Positions 43,432 to 52,900 of a stretch of 64,000 nt of DNA are shown in pieces (position 1 is the stretch's first letter; every line of letters starts with the position of its first letter). The translations under genes and the position numbers were made by a program. The notes under the pieces were generated by a model, which was not told where the DNA came from, did not search any database, and saw only the letters and a list, made by a program, of their open reading frames with translations. The stretch is from Bradyrhizobium rifense (GTDB lineage: Bacteria; Pseudomonadota; Alphaproteobacteria; Rhizobiales; Xanthobacteraceae): assembly GCF_008123425.1 (NCBI RefSeq), contig NZ_VSSS01000025.1:88867-152866 (forward strand), written 5' to 3'.

Positions 43432-45045
43432 GTGGTTCGTCATTTTCTTGGTATCGATGTCGGTACGGGCAGTGCAAGAGCCGGGGTCTTCGATCGCTCT
43501 GGCAGACTCATCGCCACCGACAGGGCCGACATTACGCTTTGGCGCGAGGCCGGCGACATTGTCGAGCAGTCGAGCGAGGATATCTGGCGAGCCGTATGCC
43601 GCAGCGTGCGCGGCGCGGTCGGAAAGGCTGGCATCGGGCCCGACAGCATTGCCGGCATCGGCTTTGACGCCACCTGCTCGTTGGTGGTGCTGGGCAGTGG
43701 CGGCGCGCCGCTTACCGTGAGCCCGTCCGGCGATCCTGCCCGCAACATCATTGTATGGATGGACCACCGCGCCGTCGATCAGGCGCGTCTGATCAACCGC
43801 ACGGCTGCGAAGGTTCTCGACTATGTCGGGGGAGCGATCTCACCCGAGATGGAGACGCCGAAACTGCTGTGGCTTGCCGAGAACATGCCCCGCAGCTTTG
43901 CGGACGCCTGGCAGTTCATGGACCTGACCGATTTCCTCACCTGGCGCGCAACGGGGAGCCTTGCCCGCTCCACCTGCACCGTGACGTGCAAGTGGACCTA
44001 TCTGGGCCGTGAAGATCGCTGGGATGCCGGCTTCTTTCGCTCGATCGGGCTCGGCACGCTGGCGGACGAGCAGTTTTGCCGGATCGGCACCGAGATCGTG
44101 CCCGGCGGCACACGGCTGGCTGCCGGTCTGACAGCGGACGCGGCGACCGACCTTGGCCTGAAGGCGGGCACGCCGGTCGCGGCAGGCCTCATCGACGCGC
44201 ATGCGGGCGGTGTCGGCACGGTGGGCGCGCGCGGAACTGCGGGTACGGCGCTCACGCGCATGGCCTATGTGTTCGGAACGTCTGCCTGCACCATGACGAC
44301 AACGACGGAGCCGACGTTCGTTCCCGGCGTTTGGGGGCCTTATTTCTCGGCCATGGTGCCGGGGCTGTGGCTCAACGAGGGCGGGCAGTCAGTCGCTGGT
44401 GCCGCCATTGACCATCTCATACAGATGCATCCGTATTCCGCACAGGCGACGCAGGCGGCAATTCAGGATCAGCGGACGCTCGCCGACTGGCTCGCTTCCC
44501 AGCTGGACGCGCGGGGCGGTGCAGAGATGATTCGAGAATCGGTCGGCGAGATTCATGTCGTGCCCGAATTCCTCGGCAACCGTGCGCCCTTCGCTGATCC
44601 CGATGCGCGCGCCCTGATCGCCGGACTGGACATGCGCTCGGACCTGGAGAGCCTGTTGGCCCTCTATCTTGCCGGCCTGTGCGGCCTTGGCTACGGGGCG
44701 CGGCAGATCGTGCGCGCCCAGCAGGACAAAGGCATCGCCATCGATACGATCGTCGTCAGCGGTGGTGCGGCACAGAGCCGCCTCGTGCGGCAGGTGCTCG
44801 CCGATACGACCGGCTTGACGGTTGCTGCTTCGGCATCTTCGGAGCCCGTGTTGCTCGGCTCTGCGATGCTCGGATCGGTTGCTTCCGGCGATCACGCCAA
44901 TGTCGGCCAGGCGATGGAAGCGATGTCGGCTTTGGGAGAAATCCATCCACCTCACGCGGCCCTGGCAAGCTGGAACGACAAGCGCTTCGCTGCCTTCGAG
45001 GCCCTGCAGCAGGTCGGCCGATCAATCCGAAGCCACTCTTCGTAG
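43432..45045 (+). CDS. FGGY-family carbohydrate kinase (D-ribulokinase-like)
   Basis: This is about 537 residues with FGGY kinase motifs: the N-terminal phosphate loop GIDVGTGSARAGVFD, IIVWMDHRA, TDFLTWRATG, the catalytic Asp in AGLIDAHAGGVG and the C-terminal VVSGGAAQS. It matches the D-ribulokinase branch and would make D-ribulose 5-phosphate from D-ribulose. I favour GTG 43432, with AGGGA at a proper distance, over ATG 43414. It is the last gene of the operon; the inverted repeat at 45122 follows. Confidence 0.9.
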   Translation: MVRHFLGIDVGTGSARAGVFDRSGRLIATDRADITLWREAGDIVEQSSEDIWRAVCRSVRGAVGKAGIGPDSIAGIGFDATCSLVVLGSGGAPLTVSPSGDPARNIIVWMDHRAVDQARLINRTAAKVLDYVGGAISPEMETPKLLWLAENMPRSFADAWQFMDLTDFLTWRATGSLARSTCTVTCKWTYLGREDRWDAGFFRSIGLGTLADEQFCRIGTEIVPGGTRLAAGLTADAATDLGLKAGTPVAAGLIDAHAGGVGTVGARGTAGTALTRMAYVFGTSACTMTTTTEPTFVPGVWGPYFSAMVPGLWLNEGGQSVAGAAIDHLIQMHPYSAQATQAAIQDQRTLADWLASQLDARGGAEMIRESVGEIHVVPEFLGNRAPFADPDARALIAGLDMRSDLESLLALYLAGLCGLGYGARQIVRAQQDKGIAIDTIVVSGGAAQSRLVRQVLADTTGLTVAASASSEPVLLGSAMLGSVASGDHANVGQAMEAMSALGEIHPPHAALASWNDKRFAAFEALQQVGRSIRSHSS

Positions 45046-45121
45046 CTTGGTTTTGCGGCGTGCGGGCCTTGCGGCTGTTTGAGCGCCCGCAACGACGATT
45101 GTGGAAGCAGCACAGGGATTT

Positions 45122-45157
45122 ATCCGGTCTCACCCCGTTTGCAGGGCGAGACCGGAT
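45122..45157. terminator. Hairpin between convergent genes
   Basis: ATCCGGTCTC at 45122-45131 pairs exactly with GAGACCGGAT at 45148-45157, with an inner CCC/GGG. It lies between the FGGY kinase stop and the convergent SDR stop and could terminate both ways, though T runs are lacking. Confidence 0.5.
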
Positions 45158-45192
45158 TCTACTGTGCATGGGGTTGTTTTCGCGTTTTTCGT

Positions 45193-45951
45193 TCAGCCCC
45201 GACCCACGAACGGCATCTTGCTGGCCATGACCGTCATGGTCAGCACGTTGGCATCGAGCGGCAGGCCGGCCATGTAGGCCACCGCATCGCCGACCGCCTT
45301 CGCATCCATGCGCGGCTCGTGCTTGGTGGTGCCGTCCGGCTGCAGCACGCCGGGGCCGTTGACCATGCGGTCGGTCATAGGCGTTGCGGCATTGCCGATG
45401 TCGACCTGGCCGACCGCGATGTCGTACATGCGGCCGTCGAGGTTGGAGGCTTTGGTCAGGCCGGTGATGGCGTGCTTGGTCGAGGTGTAGGCCGCCGAGA
45501 ACGGCCGCGGCGCATGCGCCGAGATCGAGCCGTTGTTGATGATGCGGCCACCGCGCGGGCTCTGGTCCTTCATGATGCGGAAGGCGTGCTGGGTGCACAG
45601 GAATGGGCCCGTGAGGTTGGTGTTCACCACCGCCTGCCACTGCTCGAGGCCGAGGTCCTCGAAGTTCACCGCCGGCGCGCCCATGCCGGCGTTGTTGAAC
45701 AGCACGTCGAGCCGGCCGTAGGTCGCCTTCACCTTGTCGAACAGCGCGGCGATCTGCTCCGGTTTGGTCATGTCGGCGGTGACGCACAGGCTCTTGCCCG
45801 CGGGGCCGAGCTTCGCGGTTTCCTCGAGCATGTCGAGCCGGCGCCCGACCAGCACCACGGTGAAGCCGGTGTTCATCAGCGCCAGCGACGCGGCGCGCCC
45901 GACACCGGTGCCCGCACCCGTCACCACTGCGATCTTTTTTGCTTCACTCAT
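45193..45951 (-). CDS. SDR-family oxidoreductase
   Basis: This 252-residue classical SDR has TGAGTGVG at about 11-18 (NAD(P) binding), NNAG near 87-90, a catalytic Ser in NNGSISA and YTSTK. No domain beyond the Rossmann core is seen, and the substrate is unknown. It follows the Anbu gene by 24 bases on the same strand and may share its transcript, but this SDR is not a usual Anbu partner. Confidence 0.88.
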   Translation of the reverse strand: MSEAKKIAVVTGAGTGVGRAASLALMNTGFTVVLVGRRLDMLEETAKLGPAGKSLCVTADMTKPEQIAALFDKVKATYGRLDVLFNNAGMGAPAVNFEDLGLEQWQAVVNTNLTGPFLCTQHAFRIMKDQSPRGGRIINNGSISAHAPRPFSAAYTSTKHAITGLTKASNLDGRMYDIAVGQVDIGNAATPMTDRMVNGPGVLQPDGTTKHEPRMDAKAVGDAVAYMAGLPLDANVLTMTVMASKMPFVGRG

Positions 45952-45975
45952 CGTTTCCTGCCTTTTCTTCAGTTG

Positions 45976-46734
45976 TCAGGTTTTGGGTTCTTTTTCGTTC
46001 TTGTAGGGCGGACGCGGAATGTTCTGATGCGCCGCGCGCAACGCCGCCGACCAGCGCGAGCGCAAATCGTGGAAATAGGGCTCGCCCGCCTCGATGCGAT
46101 GGTTGAGATCGGCGTCGCAGGCATCAGCGCGCACCACCAGCACGTCGATCGGAAGGCCGACGCCGAGGTTCGAGCGCATGGTCGAATCCATCGAGATCAG
46201 GCCGGTCTTCAGCGCCTCGTAGAGCTCGACGTCGTAGTGCATGGCGCGGTCGAGCACCGGCTTGCCGTATTTGTGCTCGCCGATCTGCAGGTAAGGCGTG
46301 TCGGTGGTGCACTCGATGAAATTGCCTGCCGTGTAGACCATGAACAGGCGCATGCGCGCGCCCTTGATCTGGCCGCCGAACAGGAAGGAGACGTCGAAGG
46401 ACACGTCCTCGGATCTCAGCGCCGGGCCTTCGGTGGCGTGCACGGCCCGGATCGCCCGGCCGATGCGCTGGGCGGCCTGGAACATGGTCGGCGCGTTCAT
46501 CAGCGTCTCGATGTCGCCCGTGTTGGGGTCCTCCAGGCCCTCGGTCAGGGTCGACAGCACCGACTGGCTGATGGCGAGATTGCCGGCGCTGGCGATCGCC
46601 ATGATGCGGTCGCCCGGCTTGGAGAAGATGTGCAGCTTGCGGAAGGTCGAGACATTGTCGAGGCCGGCATTGGTGCGGGTGTCGGCGATCATGACCAGCC
46701 CGTCCCGAACCAGGATTCCACAACAATAGGTCAT
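45976..46734 (-). CDS. Anbu-type proteasome-related protease
   Basis: This 252-residue Ntn hydrolase is of the Anbu (ancestral beta subunit) group: MTYCCGILVRDGLVMIADTR at the start gives Thr2 as the nucleophile once Met is removed, and ADTRTNAGLDN and TFRKLHIF (catalytic Lys) follow. Anbu proteins form open helical or ring assemblies in the cytoplasm, and their substrate is still uncertain. Elsewhere it is co-encoded with a transglutaminase, an alpha-E protein and a circularly permuted ATP-grasp. Those genes occur here at 48617-51893 on the same strand, separated by two unrelated genes. Confidence 0.9.
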   Translation of the reverse strand: MTYCCGILVRDGLVMIADTRTNAGLDNVSTFRKLHIFSKPGDRIMAIASAGNLAISQSVLSTLTEGLEDPNTGDIETLMNAPTMFQAAQRIGRAIRAVHATEGPALRSEDVSFDVSFLFGGQIKGARMRLFMVYTAGNFIECTTDTPYLQIGEHKYGKPVLDRAMHYDVELYEALKTGLISMDSTMRSNLGVGLPIDVLVVRADACDADLNHRIEAGEPYFHDLRSRWSAALRAAHQNIPRPPYKNEKEPKT

Positions 46735-46851
46735 TTCCAGTCCCCGAACGCGAGCGCTTTTGCCGGCGCCAATCTAGTAGCCAATTTCGGGGACGCATGA
46801 AACCCCCCGTTCCCTGCGGGCGGCATGCATCAACGGGGCAAAAAGCCTAGC

Positions 46852-47259
46852 TCAGTCAGCGGCATCGGCGAGAAACGCCTGGTCGACGGGGACGCCGAGC
46901 GCGGTGACCAGCCGGTTCGTCTCCGCGGCCATGCCGACGATGGCGAGCAGCTCGCCATATTCGGCCTCGGTCATGCCCTTGGCCCGGGCGGCCGCGGTGT
47001 GCGAATGGATGCAGTAGCTGCAGCCATGCGCGATCGACACCGCGACATAAAGCATCTCCTTGACCTTGGGATCGAGCGCGCCCGGCGCCATCACCTCCTT
47101 GATGCTCTCCCAGGTCCGCCGCAGCGTCTTCGGATCATGCGCCAGCGCGCGCCAGAAATTGTTGACGAAGTCCGATTGCCGCACCTTGCGGATATCGTCG
47201 AAAACGGCGCGCGCCTCGCTGGAGAGTTCATCGTCCGAAAGCAGCTTCACGGTCGCCAT
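46852..47259 (-). CDS. Carboxymuconolactone decarboxylase (CMD/AhpD-like) family protein
   Basis: This 135-residue all-helical protein has the AhpD-type redox centre C80-S-Y-C83 followed by H87 (HGCSYCIHSH). The family includes peroxidase-linked disulfide reductases and true gamma-carboxymuconolactone decarboxylases. The CxxC points to the redox branch. It has no separate partner here. It sits between the Anbu gene and the flavoprotein, and may belong to oxidative-stress defence. Confidence 0.88.
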   Translation of the reverse strand: MATVKLLSDDELSSEARAVFDDIRKVRQSDFVNNFWRALAHDPKTLRRTWESIKEVMAPGALDPKVKEMLYVAVSIAHGCSYCIHSHTAAARAKGMTEAEYGELLAIVGMAAETNRLVTALGVPVDQAFLADAAD

Positions 47260-47312
47260 GGGGGCCTCGCAGGGTCAGGTATGATCCTGCGAGTGTAGCA
47301 CGGCTGGTGCGG

Positions 47313-48509
47313 TCAGCAGGCCTGCTCGGCCGCGCGACGCAGGGCCAGCCTGCCGACCTCGACATATTGCCGCTGCTGCGCGTGAGCATGCTGCGCGCCG
47401 ACGTGAAGGTCGCGCAGGCGCCGCTGCAGCGGCGAGCTGTCATAGACCGCACTGCTTCCCGCCAGCGCAAAGCAGGCGTCCGCAATGCCGACGCAGGTCG
47501 TGGCGAGCCAGGCCGCGGATCGTGCTCCCTCGACCAGGAGATCTGGATCGTTCAGCGTACCCGACAGCGCACGCCGCCAATGGCTGGCGACCTGGACCTC
47601 GTGAAACGCCTGCGCCGCCCCGAGGTCAGCCGATATTCGTCCGAGTTCGTACTGGAAGATCTCGGATTCCCGCATCGGCGCGGCCGCGTATAATTGCTGG
47701 CGCCCGGTATGGGCCAGCGCGAGCAGATCATCGACGGTGCCCTCGGCCAGGCCCACCGAGAATGTTCCGTGCAGCAACGGCAGCCATTGCCGCAACGCCT
47801 GATAGAGCGGACCCGACAGGCGCGGGGCGGCATCGACATCGAAGACATGGATATCGGGAACTGACGTCTCCCGCAGCGTGATGTGATGGCTGCCGGTGCC
47901 CTTGAGCCCGGCCGCATGCCAGGTGTCCTCGATCTCCCAGTCGTGCGCCGGCAGCAGAACGGCACGAACCAACGGCTTGCCCTGCGGGCCCGGGACCCGC
48001 TTGCCACCGTCGGTGACAATGCAGAACCCGCCGATCCAGTCGGCATGCGTGCAACTGCTGGCGAACGGCCAGCGCCCCCTGATGCGATAGCCATCGGCCA
48101 CGCGCTCTGCCGTGCCGGCCGGCTGCGACGAGCCGCAGATCGCCACGTCCGGCCCGTCCTGATAGATTTGCTGGTACAGTTCAGGACGCGCCGCGGCGGC
48201 GAAAAGGCCACCGACGCCGGCGACGATCGCGAGCCAGCCGATCGAGCCGTCGAGACGGGTCAGCGTCTTCATCACCTCGAGTCCGGCCGGCAGATCGAGC
48301 TCCAGCCCGCTATGGCTCCGCGGCACGAACATCCGAAACAGTCCGATCGATTTCAGCCGATCCACCAGATCGGGCGGCAGACGGCGCGCAGCTTCGATCT
48401 CGGCGGCGCGTGCCGTGATCTCAGGCGCCAGCTCGCCGACGCGCAGAAGCATGCCCATGTGGGAATCGCGCGGTGTCAGGGAATTGCTGATTTTTTCTTG
48501 AAGTCGCAT
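47313..48509 (-). CDS. Acyl-CoA-dehydrogenase-like flavoprotein (DszC/HpaB-type monooxygenase group)
   Basis: This is about 398 residues with the acyl-CoA dehydrogenase fold: an N-terminal helical part (LAPEITARAAEIEAARRLPPDLVDRL), a middle beta domain with RIRGRWPFASSCTHADWI, and a C-terminal helical domain. The usual catalytic Glu of dehydrogenases is not apparent. SSCTHADW-type segments are typical of flavin-dependent monooxygenases (DszC, SfnC, HpaH-like), which need a separate flavin reductase. None is adjacent. ATG 48509 has AGAGG upstream. The substrate is unknown. Confidence 0.82.
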   Translation of the reverse strand: MRLQEKISNSLTPRDSHMGMLLRVGELAPEITARAAEIEAARRLPPDLVDRLKSIGLFRMFVPRSHSGLELDLPAGLEVMKTLTRLDGSIGWLAIVAGVGGLFAAAARPELYQQIYQDGPDVAICGSSQPAGTAERVADGYRIRGRWPFASSCTHADWIGGFCIVTDGGKRVPGPQGKPLVRAVLLPAHDWEIEDTWHAAGLKGTGSHHITLRETSVPDIHVFDVDAAPRLSGPLYQALRQWLPLLHGTFSVGLAEGTVDDLLALAHTGRQQLYAAAPMRESEIFQYELGRISADLGAAQAFHEVQVASHWRRALSGTLNDPDLLVEGARSAAWLATTCVGIADACFALAGSSAVYDSSPLQRRLRDLHVGAQHAHAQQRQYVEVGRLALRRAAEQAC

Positions 48510-48616
48510 CTGTCTCAACCTCTGTTGCGGGACGGATCGCAACGGAGGTTGAACAGACGGTGCTACGGTGCGGTTTCAGCGCGGTCGCCGTCGATGACAG
48601 CTGTAACGCTGCGGCT

Positions 48617-49465
48617 CTAGCTCTGCCGCTGGGACTGCGATTGCGATTGCCCGCCGCGGCCGGCCTGCTCGACCTTGACCGCGACCGTCAGCGTCTCCGC
48701 GCCGCCGCCATAGCGGGTGCCGCGCACCGGTGCTGCGCCGAGATAATCGAGCCCGATCGCGACGCGGACATGGGCGTCGGTAGTGCAGATGCTGTTGGCG
48801 GGATCGAAGCCGACCCAGCCGAGACCGTCGACGTAAGCCTCCGCCCAGGCATGGCCGGCGTCCTGATGCACGGTGCCGTCGGAGCGCAGGAAGTGTCCGG
48901 AGACGAAGCGCGCCGGCACGCCGCCTGTGCGGGCGCAGGCGATGAAGATATGCGCATAGTCCTGGCAGACGCCGCGCTTGAGCGTGAACGCCTCGGCCGC
49001 CGACGTGCCGCTGTTGGTCGGATCTTCGTCGAAGGTCATGTGGTCGCTGATCTGCGACATCAGTGTGTGCAGGAAGCCGAGCGTGTCGGTCTCGGCCTCG
49101 CTGCGCAACTGGCGCGCGACCGCTGCCATCGCCGGATTGACGGTCGTGAGGTCGGTGGTGCGCAGAAACATGTCGGCGGGAAAGCGCTCGTCGGCGCCGC
49201 GCAGCACACCGCCGGTATCGTGGGTCTCGATCAGCCCCTCGGCGGTGATCTTGATGTCGCCGACGGGCCCGCAGGACAAGACATGGGTGACGTTGCCGAA
49301 GGCGTCCTCATGGATGTCGAGCTTGGTGTCGGTCGAGACGTCGATCTGCCATTCCGCCACATATTGCCCGTCATGGCTGCACGGCGTCATGCGCAGGATC
49401 TGGATCACGCTCGTGGCCTGCGGCTCGTAGCGATAGGTCGTGGTGTGCTGGATTCGCAGGCGCAT
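48617..49465 (-). CDS. Transglutaminase-like cysteine peptidase (Anbu-associated)
   Basis: This is 282 residues with an N-terminal transglutaminase-associated beta domain (MRLRIQHTTTYRYEPQATS) and a transglutaminase core with a full Cys-His-Asp triad: C167 in KRGVCQDYAHIF, H205 in DAGHAWAEAYV and D221 in GFDPAN. It ends in a Gln/Ser-rich tail. Together with the alpha-E and ATP-grasp genes upstream it forms a widespread cluster thought to make or cleave a peptide-like bond. The cluster's product is unknown. Confidence 0.9.
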   Translation of the reverse strand: MRLRIQHTTTYRYEPQATSVIQILRMTPCSHDGQYVAEWQIDVSTDTKLDIHEDAFGNVTHVLSCGPVGDIKITAEGLIETHDTGGVLRGADERFPADMFLRTTDLTTVNPAMAAVARQLRSEAETDTLGFLHTLMSQISDHMTFDEDPTNSGTSAAEAFTLKRGVCQDYAHIFIACARTGGVPARFVSGHFLRSDGTVHQDAGHAWAEAYVDGLGWVGFDPANSICTTDAHVRVAIGLDYLGAAPVRGTRYGGGAETLTVAVKVEQAGRGGQSQSQSQRQS

Positions 49466-49484
49466 GGTGTTTTGATTCCGTCAT

Positions 49485-49512
49485 TCCGGGCACGCCCTTT
49501 TGGCGTCCCGGA
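49485..49512. repeat. Hairpin between alpha-E and transglutaminase genes
   Basis: TCCGGG-CA-CGCC pairs with GGCG-T-CCCGGA around CTTTT. It is probably a dispersed repeat in the gap between two genes otherwise expected to be one operon, and may reduce expression of the transglutaminase. Confidence 0.5.
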
Positions 49513-49525
49513 GTGACTGCGTGTA

Positions 49526-50470
49526 TCAGATCAAATACTGCTTCGTGATGATTTCGCCCAGCCTGGAATTGTCCGCGATGAATTCCTGAATGAATTCATG
49601 CACGCCATGCTGGAAAATGTCGTTCATGTTGCTGTGTTCCAGCCGGTTGCGGATGCCGCGGGCGTGGCGCTGCGCCGGGCCCTGGCGGCCATAGGCGACG
49701 CCGATCTGGTCGAGGTTGCGCGTGAGATTGTCGTAGCAGCTGGCAAGCGAGCGCGGCAGCGTGCCGTTGAGGATCAGCAGATCCGCGACCAGCCACGGTT
49801 TCAGCGTCTCGCGATAGACCCAGTGATAGGCCGTGAGCGCCGACACCGAGCGCAGGATCGAGCTCCATTGATAGAAGTCGAGCGGTCCGCCGACGTGCTC
49901 CTCCTCGGGCAGCAGCACGTGATACTTGACGTCGAGAATGCGTGCGGTGTTGTCGGCGCGCTCCAGATGCAGGCCGAGGCGCGAGAACCAGTAGGCGTCG
50001 TTGCGCAGCATGGTCCGGTAGGCCGAGCCGTCGAAGCGCAGCGATGTCTCCTGCACGAAGCGCAGGAATTTTGCCAGGTCCTCGCGCGTGGAGGTGCCCT
50101 TGCTCCAGACCGCCTGAAGTTCGATCCAGGCCGAGTTGATGGTGTCCCACATCTCGCTGGTCAGCGCGGTACGCACCGAGCGCGAGTTCAGCCGCGCCGC
50201 CTCGATGCAGTTCCTGATCGAGGACGGGTTGTCGGCCGAGAACGAGAGGTAGTCGACGACGTTGTGCTCGTTGGCTTCCTCGTGGATCTGATAGAAGCTT
50301 TCCGCGACGCCGGCGGTGAGCAACGCGGAGTCCCACTCGTTGGTCTTGCCGATATAGGCGGCGGGAAGCGCGGTGACGCGCAGGGTCGCGTCAATGGTGC
50401 GCGCGAGATATTCGGCCCGTTCGACGTAGCGGGCGAGCCAGCAGAGGTTTTCGGCGGTACGCGACAGCAT
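49526..50470 (-). CDS. Alpha-E domain protein (Anbu/ATP-grasp-associated)
   Basis: This 314-residue all-alpha protein matches the alpha-E family: MLSRTAENLCWLARYVERAEY at the start and LADLLILNGTLPRSL-type motif (here LVADLLILNGTLPRSLASC) near 230. Its function is unknown, but it always accompanies a circularly permuted ATP-grasp protein. Here it begins four bases after the stop of that gene, so translation is coupled. Confidence 0.92.
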   Translation of the reverse strand: MLSRTAENLCWLARYVERAEYLARTIDATLRVTALPAAYIGKTNEWDSALLTAGVAESFYQIHEEANEHNVVDYLSFSADNPSSIRNCIEAARLNSRSVRTALTSEMWDTINSAWIELQAVWSKGTSTREDLAKFLRFVQETSLRFDGSAYRTMLRNDAYWFSRLGLHLERADNTARILDVKYHVLLPEEEHVGGPLDFYQWSSILRSVSALTAYHWVYRETLKPWLVADLLILNGTLPRSLASCYDNLTRNLDQIGVAYGRQGPAQRHARGIRNRLEHSNMNDIFQHGVHEFIQEFIADNSRLGEIITKQYLI

Positions 50471-50474
50471 CTCT

Positions 50475-51893
50475 CTACTCGTCCAAAATCCAGGTGTCTT
50501 TGGTGCCGCCGCCCTGGCTCGAATTCACCACGAGCGAGCCTTCCTTCAACGCAACACGCGTCAGCCCGCCCGGCACGATCGTCGTGCTCTTGCTGCCGGT
50601 GAGCACGAAGGGCCGCAGGTCGACGTGGCGCGGGGCGAGGCCGGAGGCCGTGCAGGTCGGGCAGGTCGAGAGCGCCAGCGTCGGCTGGGCGATGAAGCCT
50701 TCCGGCTCGCGCTTGAGCTTTTCGCGGAAGGCTTCGATCGTCGCTTTCGTCGCGGCAGGGCCGATCAGCATGCCGTAGCCGCCGGAGCCGTGCACTTCCT
50801 TCACGACGAGGTCGCTCAAATTATCCAGCACGTAGGCGAGATCCTTCGGCTCGCGGCAGCGCCAGGTCTGCACGTTCTTCAGGATCGGCTCTTCGCCGAG
50901 GTAGAATTTCACGATCTCCGGCATGTAGGAATAGATCGCCTTGTCGTCGGCGATGCCGGTGCCGACGGCGTTGGCGAGCGTGATGTTGCCGGCCGCGTAG
51001 GCCGACATCAGCCCGGGCACGCCGAGTGCCGAGTCGGGACGGAAGGTGAGGGGATCGAGGAAATCATCGTCGACGCGGCGATAGATCACGTCGACCCGCT
51101 TCACGCCCTCGGTCGTCCGCATGAACACTTCGTTGTTCTTGACGATGAGGTCGCGGCCCTCGACGAGCTCAATGCCGAGCTTGTCGGCAAGGAAGGAGTG
51201 CTCGTAATAGGCGGAGTTGTAGACGCCGGGCGTGAGCAGGGCGACCGTCGGTTCGCCTGAGGCACTGTTCGGCGCGACCGAGCGGAGCGCTGACAGCAGC
51301 TCATCCGGATAGCGCTCGACCGGCGCCACCCTGTGGCGGGCGAACAGGTCCGGAAACAACCGCATCATGATCTCGCGGTTTTCCAACATGTAGGACACGC
51401 CAGACGGCGTGCGCGCATTGTCCTCCAGCACGATGAAGTCCTCGGCGTCGACCCTGATGATGTCGATGCCGGCGATGTGCACGTAGACGTCGTGCGGCAC
51501 CTGCTGGCCGTTCATCTCGGGGCGGAAGACCGGGTTCTGGAAGATCAGATCGTCGGGCACGATCCCGGCGCGGAGGATGTCGCGGCCGTGATAGATGTCG
51601 CGCAGGAACATGTTGAGCGCGCGCACGCGCTGCTTCAGGCCCTTCTCCAGCAGCGTCCATTCCTTGCCGGACATGATCCGCGGGATCACGTCGAACGGGA
51701 TCAGGCGCTCGGTGGATTCGGAGTCCCCATAGACGGCGAAGGTGATGCCGATACGGCGGAACAGGAGCTCGGCCTCCTGGCGGCGATATTCGAGCGCCTC
51801 GGGAGGCGTCTCCTTGAGCCAGCGCGCCAGCTCCTGATAGGCGGGGCGAAGGTCCCCACCCGGGATGTTCATTTCATCGAACGCGACTGCCAT
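50475..51893 (-). CDS. Circularly permuted type 2 ATP-grasp protein
   Basis: This is about 472 residues of the CP_ATPgrasp_2 family: GRDILRAGIVPDDLIFQNP, IDIIRVDAEDFIVLEDNARTP (metal-binding segment) and VVKEVHGSGGYGMLIGP (ATP loop). It is expected to ligate a carboxylate and an amine on an unknown peptide-like product with alpha-E and transglutaminase partners. I start at ATG 51893. An upstream in-frame start at 51986 adds a poorly conserved leader. The 231 bases to the divergent cinA-type gene contain both promoters. Confidence 0.92.
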   Translation of the reverse strand: MAVAFDEMNIPGGDLRPAYQELARWLKETPPEALEYRRQEAELLFRRIGITFAVYGDSESTERLIPFDVIPRIMSGKEWTLLEKGLKQRVRALNMFLRDIYHGRDILRAGIVPDDLIFQNPVFRPEMNGQQVPHDVYVHIAGIDIIRVDAEDFIVLEDNARTPSGVSYMLENREIMMRLFPDLFARHRVAPVERYPDELLSALRSVAPNSASGEPTVALLTPGVYNSAYYEHSFLADKLGIELVEGRDLIVKNNEVFMRTTEGVKRVDVIYRRVDDDFLDPLTFRPDSALGVPGLMSAYAAGNITLANAVGTGIADDKAIYSYMPEIVKFYLGEEPILKNVQTWRCREPKDLAYVLDNLSDLVVKEVHGSGGYGMLIGPAATKATIEAFREKLKREPEGFIAQPTLALSTCPTCTASGLAPRHVDLRPFVLTGSKSTTIVPGGLTRVALKEGSLVVNSSQGGGTKDTWILDE

Positions 51894-52124
51894 AGATCCC
51901 GACTTGTCTCCGCAAGGCCTTGCGCCATGCGGCAAGAGTGCATGACTTTGAGGAGGTAGCAAGGGGCGGGCCAGCGCGATAAGCATGGAGCGAGGGCATT
52001 TGCCTGCTATGGCCGGGAAGGTGCCTGAAAAAATGGCTGAGGACTGCTTATTTCGGCAGCAAAACCGCGTGACTTCAACGCGTTACCTCGGCAAAGTCGG
52101 GACCAGAGGTGAGGGACTTAAGGC

Positions 52125-52862
52125 ATGAGCGAGATCGTCACGGCGGGCATTCTGGTCATCGGGGATGAAATCCTGTCCGGCCGAACCAAGGACAAGAATA
52201 TTGGCTTCATCGCCGAATACCTGACCAATATCGGCATCGACCTGAAGGAAGTCCGGGTCGTTTCCGACGACGAGGACGACATTATCGCCGCGTTGAATGC
52301 ACTGCGGCATCGCTGCAATTATGTCTTCACCACCGGTGGCATCGGGCCGACCCATGACGACATCACCGCCGACAGCGTCGCCAAGGCCTTTGGCGTCGGC
52401 ATCGATCATCACCCTGAGGTGGTTGCGCGCTTCAAGGAGCGCTGGAGCGAGCAGGACCTCAACGAGGCCCGCCTGCGCATGGCCCGCATCCCCGACGGTG
52501 CCGAGCTGATTCAGAGCGCAACCATCCTCGCCCCCGGCTTCAAGATCGGCAATGTCATCGTGATGGCCGGCGTGCCCTCGATCATGCAGGCGATGATGGA
52601 CATCGTCTCGCCCAAGTTGAAATCCGGCGTCCGCATGCTGTCCGAATCGGTCCGCGCCAATGCGCGGGAAGGCGACATCGGCAGCCCGCTGCGGGCTATA
52701 GCCGCCGCTCATCCCGACACCATCATCGGCAGCTATCCCTTCATGGACGAGGAGCAAAAGCCGAACACCAATCTGGTGGTGCGTTCGCGCGATGCGGATA
52801 AGCTCGCATCCGCGATGGCCGCGGTGAAGGAAATGCTGGCGGGATTGAACATCACCCGGTAG
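52125..52862 (+). CDS. CinA N-terminal-type molybdopterin-binding protein
   Basis: This 245-residue protein has the MoCF_biosynth/CinA N-terminal domain: [19 protein letters not shown] (7-25) and [11 protein letters not shown] (69-79). Full CinA proteins carry a second NMN-deamidase domain, which is absent here. The C-terminal part, about 175-245, is the KH-like segment seen in MoCF/CinA-only proteins. It may bind a molybdopterin-like or ADP-ribose ligand. The next gene is 38 bases downstream. Confidence 0.88.
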   Translation: MSEIVTAGILVIGDEILSGRTKDKNIGFIAEYLTNIGIDLKEVRVVSDDEDDIIAALNALRHRCNYVFTTGGIGPTHDDITADSVAKAFGVGIDHHPEVVARFKERWSEQDLNEARLRMARIPDGAELIQSATILAPGFKIGNVIVMAGVPSIMQAMMDIVSPKLKSGVRMLSESVRANAREGDIGSPLRAIAAAHPDTIIGSYPFMDEEQKPNTNLVVRSRDADKLASAMAAVKEMLAGLNITR

Positions 52863-52900
52863 CAAATGGAGCTGCCGGCAGACGAATGCAGGAGACGATG

